A stretch of DNA of 64,000 bases. Source: Ceriagrion tenellum. Its lineage: Eukaryota > Arthropoda > Insecta > Odonata > Coenagrionidae. The stretch lies in NCBI GenBank assembly GCA_963169105.1, contig OY720639.1:55223848-55287847 (forward strand). The letters are read 5' to 3'. The notes beneath the pieces were generated by a model. The model saw nothing but the letters and a program-made list of their open reading frames with translations. It was not told the DNA's origin and did no database searches. Shown here in pieces: positions 39,801 through 51,800 of the stretch (positions are counted from its first letter, which is position 1; the number at the start of each line of letters is the position of its first letter). The position numbers and the translations under genes were made by a program.

Positions 39801-42800
39801 GAGATGACTTCTTCAAACAAAATAGCTCTTTTTTACCATAAAATATATGTCAATTGTTTGGAAGTAGTTCTCTCTTTTTTACCTGTTTTTTTACTGGCAT
39901 CTCAGCTGGAAATATCTGCAGGGATGGCATCCTCCAAATAACTGTTGAATCTAATGAAGTGGGCTTTAGAAATTCTGATAAGGCAACCAAAAATTAAATT
40001 ACAGCTCATACGTATCTGGCTTAATAATGCTGAGATCCAACTAAATATCGACATGTATAATATGTAACTTTGGTAAATCAGGGCTAGGGTAATTGAGACT
40101 CTACTGTACATTAATTTTCCTGTGTCTCACTTGACCTGCTTTCATTTATTTTAATTATTTCTCAATTCAAGTTGTCTTAATTATAGCTGCAGTTATTTCT
40201 TTCTAACTGCCCTTGCACTTCAGCCTCTCTCGCCAGCTCATTTACTGTTTATTCATTCACAGATACCAGATGATGCTTTGAACATTTTGGTGAAAGGTGG
40301 TTTACTTTTCCAAGAAATTGGCTTAGTTGCATCACAGCTCTTTCTTGGATACTCCCTATCCAAATTGGTGTCAAATTCTCCGATGGCTGTGGCTGATGAA
40401 GAAGTGGCTGGGGAAACGAAGAGGGTGGCATGGTCTACCCCAGGTCTTGTACAAGCCACCTGTAAACTGCTTCAGAATATTTTGGCTCTGAAACCAAAAG
40501 TAATATCTTCTGCTATGTGGGAAGACAATGGATCCCTATTCCGAAGACTTTTTGGGTATGCACTGCTATTTGTACCTTTCCTTCATGTTTGTTTGTAGGT
40601 TTCCTGCCTCTTTGTAAGGTATTTATTCTCATTCCTCCTCTGTTGATTCTTTCCATATCCACTTTGATCTTCAGTGTTGCACACGTACTTGACACGAGGT
40701 TGTTTAACACGATGAGCCAATTGTGAATGTAGTCACATAGTGTGACTAAATTTCCCATTGCAACACAATTTTTAGAGTTTATTTTTATGATCAGGTTAGC
40801 TTCAGTTAACATTCAACCCTAATTTTGGGTATTGAGTAATCAGCATTTAATGCAGGAACAACACAAAGTTATCCTTACGAAGAAATTTATACTCATTAGC
40901 CCTAAAATCCTGAAGACAACTCTGTAGGATATTTATATTATTTAAAACCAACTTTGTAAAGTTCTTTACTCTTTGATTAGAGATGCCACATTCGAATACC
41001 CAAATCCCATGCTCATGTTTGCTCTCACAGTCAGTGGCCATGTTCAAGGCTTCAAAACTGCTACGTTCACCCTTGATGTGCCTTATATCAAGTATTAATT
41101 ACTGTAATATTGTGATCCTTGGGCAAATAAAAATATTATTATTTGCCCTCACAAAAGGTTTTCCTGTCTCAGGCAATTCAATGACACACAAGAGTAGTTC
41201 CGCTTAATTAGAACAACAGTCGCACTTTTCCACATTTTTTTACCAGTACTATGTGTTTCAACTTGCAGAGTCGTCATCAGGTACAAGGCAATTAGAAACA
41301 GAAGACATTGCATTTATATAGTTGAAGGAGGGGTGGGTATAGGATAGTAGGTGGGGGAGTTCCTAAAGCCTTGGAACCAAAGAGATTGATTTCCCAGTCT
41401 CTTTGGTTCTGTGGCTTTTAGAACTCCCCCTACCTTCTATCCTATACCCACCCCTTCCTTCAACAATATAAATACAATGTCTACTGATTCTCATTGTCTT
41501 GTATCTAATGATGACTCTGTGAGTCAAAACACGTAGTACTGGAGAGAAAAAGTTGTGGAAAAGTCAATTTGTTGTTCTCATTATGATGAACTTCCACTAC
41601 ATTACACCTGGATCAGTGAAACTTTGTAGTCCTGCTTTATGGGGAATTCCTTGAATCATTACTCAGTGAAAGATCTTAAGATTTTCCTGGCATATCTGCT
41701 GAATAAAGGTCTCTTGGTTATTTGCCTGGGTTAACAGCTCCATATCTCCCAATGCTTCAGATAACAAGTCATTCTCCAAAATGTTGGGAGATATGGGGCT
41801 ACTAACCCAGTGGAATACCCACGAGACCTTTATTCACTACTCAGTGTTTTTTTGACTAGGGCTTGTCTTGTATCAATATATGTATTCCTTCTTGAATATA
41901 ATTGACTCAAAATATCTTATTTTCTGGAAAAAGGAAGTATAAAGATATTCCAGATAAGTTGAGGATAACTGAGAGGGTACCCCAGAGAGACTCAGTGACT
42001 AACATTACACCTTAGCTTACTTACCAGTGGCTAACATTATGCTTAGGCATAACAATGAAGAGTAAGGATATCAGATTCTAATTGACAATGCCATCATCTC
42101 AACTGCCATAACTGCAAACATAAAATGTGTGTGAATGACTGCAATAGTGATGAGGAAGAAAGAATTGATTCAAATGGAGTTTCTCTCCAAATTGTGCTGC
42201 AATCACCAAAAACATCCTTTGAGGAGGCAGATGACATCTCTGTACTAGATATTTTGTATGTTAGAAAAATTAGGATAGTCATAAAAAAGGGAAAATATTA
42301 CAAAAAATGTAAAAAAGTAACAATTTTTTTTACCGTTTTGTAGATATTTATTGGAAGTCAGGATTGGTTGTACCTTAAAATATGTTTAAGCCCTAGTTGA
42401 GGCTCTGCCCTGTGAGAAACCTTCATTGCATGTATGAAGAATAATATTTTTCTTATCATACTTTATCAATGGAGGTTAAAGAAATCAAAAGTAATTGAAT
42501 AAAGAAATGAATTTTAGTATGACACTGGCATTTCTTGGGTGGTGGGTGAATCACCATCTTTAAAAACAAAAAGCTAGCCATGGATGTCATAATTTATCTC
42601 CTCAAACACTCAATAGTATATTTTCTTTGGAATCATTCTCCTTGACCTCCACATTATTATTCCACATGTCCATAAGCCTAACCATTTGGGACTAAAAACA
42701 TGGCATATCCTAAACTGATGGTGAATGGATATTATGCCAAATCACCCCCATTAGTCTTTAAGGAATTAGGAATTGGAGTGAAATAATATTTCCTCCAAAG

Positions 42801-45800
42801 TTGATATATCCAGCCGATGGTATGGAAGACATCCCAAATAATGACCGGAGGAGGATTTTTTTGGAGGTTAAGCTTTAGGAGGCATTGGCTGAGTTCCTCA
42901 CTCATTTTACCTAGAATTGCATGATGAAGAGACTTGAAGCTTGATGGAGTCAGCTATTGCTGTAATAACGTAGGTGTTAGAAACAAATGCCCATCTTAAG
43001 TGCCCAGAGTAGTTGCTCCTCTCTACACTCTGGGGTTTGAAAAAATTAAATTCTTATTCAATTTATTGTAATATATGCTTGAGTTTTTTTGAAAAATTTT
43101 TGCTTGATACTCGTTTTCTAAAATGAGTGGGAATTCTGACAACTCCATGATTGCAGACTTTAATGCATTTGCGAAGGGAACAATGATGTAATAGTTATTT
43201 TAGGATTCTTTATTGTATACATGTATTTTTTTTTAACAAACGGTTTCACAAGTTGTGACTGTGTTTTAGCACGTTGTCCAAGACTGCAATAGTTAGGAGA
43301 AACAAAAATGTATACTTTTCACAATCTATTAAAAATATTCATAGATACAAGACTCAAAATATGAAGCATGGATTTTTTGGTCCAGCTGACTTCATAATAG
43401 TTAGTTTCTATGGTGTATGTTTTGCATTTATTCCCATATTAAAATGGCAGGTATGTTTCTACTCTCTGATGTGCTTTTTTTGAACCATGTAATTCACATT
43501 ATATCTGTACTTTTTTGGAGTATTTACAGATTCCATTTTATCCATAATAAAGTGCATTTTTTATATTTACAAAATATTATTTTCAAATCTCAAGGTAGGT
43601 ATTTAGTATCAGGCTTACTCCAGTATTCCTGGTTAAGGCATATTATACTTTTTGACCATGTGTGTTTGGTTTTAAAATTTTTTCAAATAATAGTTATTCT
43701 CCACAATTCTTAGGTGCCTGGGGAAGATTCCTACTCAAGAGAAAGCTGATCGTGTCACTACTATGCTGTATGTGGAAACACTGGGATTATATTCAGAGAT
43801 TTTATCCCTCCTTACATCATCTTTGGTGTGGGACCCTCGACTGGTCAGTCTCCTTCCTCAGCCTGTACCATTGGCCTCTGTCCTTAGGCTCCTGGATTCT
43901 AAAAAATACAGTGAGTACCCACATAACTTTGTGATATTTATATTAATTATGACTGTCATAATCATACACATCATGTTTACTGTGTTATGTATTTGGGAAA
44001 ACAAAGATTCAATGTTGAAAAGATGCTATTTCCACAAAATCCAAAAGAAGGCAAAATGATATACATTTTTTCTCAATCAGCAAAAAAAATGACTGTGGAA
44101 GAGCCTAAGGAAATGGGTGTAAGGCTATACAACAAACATCCAGAATTTAAAATGAGCTAGCAGTACTGCTTTCTTTAAGCAGAAGCTTAAAGCATTTTTA
44201 TTGGGCAAATTGTATTACCAAAAGTTCCGATTATAATATGCACCCACTATAAGACTTTATGGCGAGCGCTATGTAAGAATTTATTTATCACCATGTAACA
44301 CACAGTCGGCTTTTAGAGAACGGTATTCCACGCCATTGTCCGCCGTGCCGTTTAGCGCCCGAACGATCACTCCGCAAGCAGTAATGCTGCCTATGGATGG
44401 CTTTTCCCCTTGCTCTTACATACCCCTTTGGTTTCTCAATATGATGGTCTAATTTTAGCAGGTTCTTTCCCTCCAAAACTTCCATGCGTGCCTATGGAAA
44501 TATCTGTTAAAAAATGATAGAATTGCTACACTGTCGCTACATTGTACCTATGTCTGTATTCAATTCGCCCAACTTTATGTCCGTTCATGTCGGATTCCGT
44601 CCGATCTACTAGTGGAAGATATGTAACTCTGTTATTTGAAGATGTTACATTTCTGTGTTACTTTTAAAAGAAAAACTCTCCCTAAGAATGTTATATGGCC
44701 GCAGAATATGCTCGTACATGCAAATAAAAAGGCTGAATGGATGAAAATTTAACCAAAGATTGGCTGCAAAATGTGTGGTGCAAAGATGCGGTTTGTAGAC
44801 ATCGTATGTTGGTTCTAGATGCATTTAGATGCCATAGAATCAAGGATATATTATATGAGAATGGCACAGATCTCGTCATTATTCCTGGAGGGATGAAAAG
44901 CCAGTTGCAGGCGATGGATGTCAGTTGCAACTGCCTGTTTAACACACAGGTGCATAAGAAGTGGAATGAGTGGCTTTACTCTGGACCATATTCTTTGACA
45001 ACTTCAGGAAAGTCGTAGAAACCAGAGTTATCGCTAATAAGTCAGTGGATTAAAGAGCCCTGGGATGCCATCCATTCATCTGTGATTAAGGGAGGTTTTA
45101 AAAAATGCAAGAGATGGGTCCAACGACGATTTGCTTATGTGTGAAGAATGCATAGTGGACGATGAGGAGGACAAATACGATGGCAACGCAATACATGCTG
45201 CCAGCGAGCGTGATGTCAGTGGTTCGCACGAACTGTTCAAATCAAGCGAGGATAGTGATTTTCAATTCAAAATATTCAGTGCTAACTGTGTTCAAGACAA
45301 GAGGGACTGTGTTTAGATTTTCATTTTAACAAATAAATAAAATTGATTCATTGTATATTTTATTAAAAATTGTAAAATTGAATACCTATTAGTACATTGG
45401 GATTACTTCAAATGTGATCTAATAAAAATATGAGAACTTTGTAACCATGTATAATATGCACCCTACATTTTTGATGAATTTGCACGGAAAAAAATGTGTA
45501 TTATGTACAGAAAATTGCTGTATTAGGTGAATAAAATCCTAATTGACAATGAATTGTACATGAAAATATTTCTTGTCTACATTGTATTTTTTTGACTTGT
45601 CTCATTCAATATGTATATGTTGGCACAGGATTTTTAAAAATTATTGCTATTATTATTAAATGCAAAGACAAATAATAGAGTTTACTATGCTGAAGTATGT
45701 ATTTCACTTGCATTATTAGAATAAAAATATTATGTGAAAAGAATTCCTTCAAATTTGAATCTTTGGAATCGAAGATTCACTTAAATTCCCATTTTGACTA

Positions 45801-48800
45801 CATCGTTAATATCCATGCTATTAGATGTAAATGTACTGCAAATAATAATTTGCCATTGTGTGTTGGTTACTGATTACTGATAAATTTTTTTTTGACTTTG
45901 TTAGTAGAATTCAGCCAAATCTGCTTACTTGTGTGAGAGTCATATTACTTTTTGTCATTTTATGCCATAGGAATTATTTTACTCCTCATATTTTGCAGGA
46001 ACTGAAGCAAGTTTGATCAAGCTAAGAGATAAGGTGTGGCAGAGGATATTTGATTTCATTTCATCGTCATTGGGAGCATTCATTGATCAACAAGGGAAGT
46101 CCTTCCCTGCTGGTGCAATTATTGCTCCTGAGAAATATTATTTGATGTTCTTTGAAGCAGTTCATTATTCAGTCATAGGAATTGATCTGGAAATGAGGAA
46201 CTCAGCTCTATGCTCACTAAATGCTTTGTCTGCATTTGAGCTTCAGGTAAGGACTAACAGAAAATCATTTGAAGCCTTAATGTATTTCGGTAGCCACCTA
46301 TTGTAAACTCTGGGAATACACCCTTGAAATGTCACCATGTAGAAGAGCCCATATAGGAATCCCACCCAGGAATCTATCTGATTATGGTGTAATGTACCTC
46401 AGAAGTTCAAATGAAGCCTTCTAAGGTCCTAGTTTGACTTCCAAGAATCGTACATGTTCTTGAATTGTGATCACTCCTGCTCTGTAAGTGTTACTTCTTG
46501 AAAGACTAAATCATAAGCATTCTCCATTGGGGATCCTCACCCCAAGCTTTGAACATTATTAGAATTCAAAGAGAGCTATTCGATTAATTGCAAATAAACC
46601 CTGGCAAACTCCCTGTAGCCCTTTGTTTAAATGTCTTTGTGTGTTACCTGTTCCTTGTGTTTATATATTTAATGCATTATTCCATGCCAAATCAAACTTT
46701 CATGACTTTGTTCTAAACGCTGCAATTCATAACCAGGGTACTAGGCAGCATGGTGACTTGCATGTCTCATTTTTACGGACCAAGTAAGCCACCTGTGGCT
46801 TTGGATCTATAAGCTTATGATTTTATAAGAGGCTCTCTAAGGAGCTAAAAGCTCCAATGAGTAAGATTGGTGTTCAAGAACAAGGTGAAAGACTTTTTAC
46901 TGTCCCATTAATTTTATTCGATTGATGAATATTTATCCACATAATTCTATTTACCTGCTTGTATTTTATTGACATGCTTTATATGCGTTCACCTAAGCAG
47001 TATGTTATGCTATTATATGTCTCATAATTAATCTTTGTAACCTCCTGTTTTTCTTTTTGGTGTGCCATGTACAATGTATGCATAATATTTGTCGCCTGGC
47101 GAATGAAGTATAAAGTCACATTATAGCAACTTAATGTCATCCTTAGGAAGTACCTAAAAAGAAATATTTTGGATGATTTAGGAATAAGCATGTGATGATG
47201 TTGTCTCTGGTAGAATGTTATGGTGAAACTCGTTTTTTATTAGAGGGGGACTACTTTCACCTCTCTTTTGATGAATGCTTTATGCTAATAATTTTACAGT
47301 AGACTGTCGTTATTACGAAGTTCATGGGACCAATAAATCGGTGGTTCGTATTAACGTTGTTTGTATCAACATAGTTTTTTATATAAACATCACACAAAAT
47401 ATCCATTTGCCCTCTTTTTTGACCTGTTTAACCTTTTGTGTGTTACAGCCGTGCTGTGAAATGATATCAGACATGTAAATAACAATCAAGTTATGGCAAA
47501 GATGTGAAATCAAACAGTCTAATTTGCTGTTCTAAAATCATGCACCATGCTATTTTTTGTAGTAATCGTCGCAAGCCGGGATATTAATTCAGCTGGGAGA
47601 CTAATTCCACGGAAAAACTGCTCGGCTGCTTGTACAATTACTCCGGGGCAGAATTAATACAGTAGAATTCCGAATTTAAGTATATCGATTTTATGGAAAA
47701 TTTGATCTCGCGCAAGTTAGTGAGTGGTCCCGCCCGATTCCTTAAGCAATATGAAATTATTATTTGACCTAATTATGAAATCATTATTTGACTTTAGGTA
47801 AATGCGATGTTACAAGTTTATGCAAGGCTGTTTCGGTACCCTGTGGAGGTATCAAATTGATTTTATGAAATGAAATAACAGAACTCAAAGAATTTAAGCA
47901 AAATCAGCCAAATTCATGCCCGTCTTTGATGAAAATCCTAATGATAATTCCATACGACCGTGAAATTCAACTGTACCTAGGTAATATGTGGCATTTTAAT
48001 GGCATAATCTACTATTTTACTGTCCCGTCATTCAGCACGAAAAATTATGGGTTCAAGGTGTTTACTTATTTATGCTCGGACAGCTGGGCTAGAACCTTGA
48101 CCTTGAAAGAGAAACCCCCCTCAGCTGTTCCGAGTGAAGAGATAACGCTCGCTTTTGGGTCCTCCAAAAGCAAGCGTGTCACCTCACCGGCACGCGTTGT
48201 TGAGCACAAGTTGATACACAGTTTGGCTTTACCATTAAATAAATTGAATTGAAGAACCAAGCCAGGTCATAATAACAGCAAACATAATGTAGTTCAAAAC
48301 AAGAATGACGATTTTCAATAAATTATAATTACAATTTATGTTATCGTATGCTACCTGTGTTTTTTTACTTTTTCGTGCATGGTCCAAGCAATGAAAAATT
48401 CTACCCTTGCCATGAGCGTCGTGAATATATTCCTCCGCATACGCATTCACCAGACTCCCTATGGGGCATAGCCTCAGCCCAGCCATACTGCAGAGATGGG
48501 CAGAGGATGTAAAGCAGCTCCTACAGAACCAATTTCCGGTCAAGATGATCTGCTATCTTGACGACTGGCTCATCTATGCTCCCAGGCCCTTCTGCACCTA
48601 CACCATCGTCGCTTGGCTGGAAACCACACTTGGCATTCAAGTCAACTACAGAAAGTCCATCCTAATACCCACCCATTCCTTAAAATACCTAGGAGTCACA
48701 ATCGATACCCAGGAATTAACAGTGACTTTCTCGCGACAAGGAATCACACAGGCACCAATGCTTCTCGTTGTCTTGGAGTACAAGTCAGCAGGACGCCAGA

Positions 48801-51800
48801 AACATTTCTCGAATGTGTGGCGGATGCAATCACGACCCTCGTCTCAGTACCATCTCCACTCATGGCCCGTGGCCAACAATATATTCGTTTAACATAATTG
48901 GGATTAACGGTTAAATATAATTGAGACAGGTTTCGTTAGCTTTTCAACTTATTTGTTATTTTATTACTTGCCGTAATGTTTAACATTTAATCGATAACAC
49001 TTTTGCTAATGTTTAAATTATTTGTTACTACCTTTATGTTCTGTGCAATCCTTATATTTCACTATGAATTTACCAATTTTAAACGGAACTTTATATTTAT
49101 TGATAACAAAGTCCTTGTATAATGAACATTCAAGACAATTTCTGAGCTTATATTTTTCTAGCATTCAACATATTGTCTTAGTAAATCCACAATGTAAAAT
49201 AACAATGGACCATGGGCATAGTCCGGCGTACCAAGAGATGGGGTGCCTAGTTATCCCTGGGACTTTCTTTTGCTTGCTTGTATTCCGCTCAGCCGCACAA
49301 TCGTGTTGGCTTTCTGTTTGTGCATAGCAAAATCTACATCATTTACAAACGACTTTCGTCTGCCTCCGTTGAAAATGTGAGATGTGTATGCATGGTTGCG
49401 TTCGTATTGAAAGGAAGAAATGCCAAATTTTACCATTCATAATTTTGCTGGAGTTTATTTGCTATGCCTTCTCCCTGATGAAATTTAAGACATAAATAAC
49501 AGATTTTTCTCATCCAAACGGAAGAACTGACCTCTTTCTCTCCAGACGAGCGAAAGAGTGTCACAATTTCATAACATTTCAATGCATACATACAATGTGT
49601 AGGGATTTTGAGGCCAGAATTTCAGTACGCACAAAGATACTTTTTCAACAATGGAAATATGATGCTGAAATTTCACATGCGGCTTAGTCATTCCCACAAG
49701 CCTGGGCATAGAGTTTCGCCAGGTCATTACAAAGCTCTGATAACACTTCGTCGATTCAGACTCGAGTGATTGCCCTGCCGATTGCTAGTGGTAACACTAA
49801 GCTGCCGCTGCCTGAGAGGAAGAGGGACACATTTCGCCCACCGCACAGTCAAATTGGAAAGGGGGTTGGGAGCTAGGGACGGGAAAAGGGAGTGGGTGGA
49901 GAATGGGTGGAGCCAAGGCCAGGCTGGGAAGCTGGTTAGGGAGGGAGGATTAGCCGGGAATTGTGCCGGACCCCCTATTGGGTGAGTGACCTTCAGAGGG
50001 ACAATAGCGGCCTGAGCTATTAGGGAGGAGTGAAAGGGAAGAAGAAAAGTCCTTATCTTTCGTTTCTTCTCTTTCACCCCTCCTCGACCTCTCATGCTCT
50101 CTCAGACTCTTTTCGAAGTGCAGTAACCCAGTGGGAGTTCTGTCCCCTCAACCCAGTTAAATAGCTTATGCGAAGTATCCATTGTATATATTTTAGTTCT
50201 CATGCTCTTGGGCACAGTACGTGTGGCAAAGCTTCCTGATTTATAATGCAGTGTCGTGCATAGCTGAATGAATGCCATTATTTATGTGACAGATTTCGTA
50301 ATAAAGTATTTTTTGTTCCTGTGGGGACCGGGACTAAGGTTCATTATTTCGTAATATCATTCCTTGACCATACATTAAGATACCCCTATCGTCGGGACCA
50401 ACAATTTGGTTCGTAAGAACGAAAACTTTGTATCAACGTAGTTTGTAATAAGGAGAGTCTACTGTAATTTTTTTACATTTCAATGTGTTGTAGGGCTTGA
50501 CATGGATATAAAACATGAAAATCAATTGATAAAATATTTATCAATGCGAAACTGCTAAGAGTTATTCTTTTTGAGTTACAAAAAAAACATGACATATTTT
50601 ATCACTGACAGCAATACTGTTCCATGACGTCATCTCCTGGATTCTCCATGACTTAACGTTTTGTTGCTGGCAAGTGCTCATAATTTATAATACAAAATAT
50701 TTTCAGAAAACAACTGTGCTTATGAAGAAAGTTTTTTCCTGTATATTAAAGGTGAACTCCACATGTAGGTAGACCATGTGTCCCGGTTTGGCTGGGATAG
50801 TCCTATTATGACCTATTGTCCCATGCAAATTGAAGTGTCCCAACTGACTCTGGAATTTCTTACTATATCTCAGTCAAGACCCCTGTGTACTGAATGGGGG
50901 AATGTGACACAACCAATGTATGGCAAGAAATATGTAAATGAGACACAATGTGCCAAACAGAAGTGAGGTTAACAAGGAATATGTTTGCAGTATTTGTTCG
51001 CATCACCCTTACTCATAGGCCCCCTTAAGCCCATGGGCCGCCCACATTTCAGGCCCTGCAGGCCCATCTGTTACACCCCTGTATGTTCCTCACCATACCC
51101 TCATTTATGTGTTTCCTTTCTTGATTAACAAGGATGCTCTTGTAAATGGAGAAACCTGCATTTCAACATATATTGAACCATTTCAGCATTCAATGCAGGT
51201 AGCAGACATGCAGGAAGCCTCTCAGTGTGCTAGAAGTAAAATGCCTCCATTGTCCCAACTTCTTCAGTGTGTGTGTTTGGAACATGAGTCAAAGAGTGAT
51301 GCTGGTTCATCTTCTGCAAGGCCTCACCAGAGAGGAAAGGACCAGGATGAAGTGTTGCATGGCTCTAAGCTTGCATTTGAAGTCCTTCACCTCTTGATTG
51401 CTCTGTATGAACCAGAAAGGTATTTTTAACTTGCACGTCTCCATCTTCAATAACCGTGTTTTCTATTTGTCTATTTATAAATTATTTCACTGAAGTACCA
51501 CCTTCACGTGGGCAAGGGCCTAGCCTCATTGAAACATAAGTTCCAGTATGATCACTGAAGTTAAGCAATGATGGGTCCGGATGAGGGTTGGATGGGTGAT
51601 CGATCATACCCTGGCGCACTTGTCCCCTGTCTGCATGTGGCAGGCAGGTTATAAATGGGGTTGGCACAATGGACCACTCAAGGTCTAGGTGCCTAAGCTC
51701 CTGTCGAAGGCTCTCCCAATTAACAATCTGTCTACCTCCCTCACACATTGAAACCTGGCCATTTTTTAAATTTCTCTTTCTGCTGTAGCTTTCTCTCACT

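Larger units (their letters stand above)
40556..43713 (+). other. rotatin intron 17
   Basis: 3158 nt, GTATGC to CAATTCTTAG. It holds two fold-back repeats (41203-41585 and 41697-41846). A short acidic open frame at 42125-42343 could be transposase debris but is unassigned; 42350-43713 shows nothing I recognise. Confidence 0.6.
46247..51132 (+). other. rotatin intron 19
   Basis: 4886 nt, GTAAGG to GATTAACAAG. It contains a LINE 3' fragment (46560-46990) and a 3.2-kb TIR element (47297-50464). The segment 50760-51090 ends in a TTACACCCCTG-like motif preceded by GGGCC-rich sequence, possibly another transposon end. Confidence 0.65.

Noticed and set aside
42125..42343. Acidic 72-codon open frame in intron 17
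   Set aside because: It could be a transposase C-terminal tail, but no other part of a transposase is seen; too little for a call.
51511..51615. Possible functional 5S rRNA gene
   Set aside because: Many changes from 5S and a linked non-5S body shared with a second copy; no terminator T-run directly after the 5S part.
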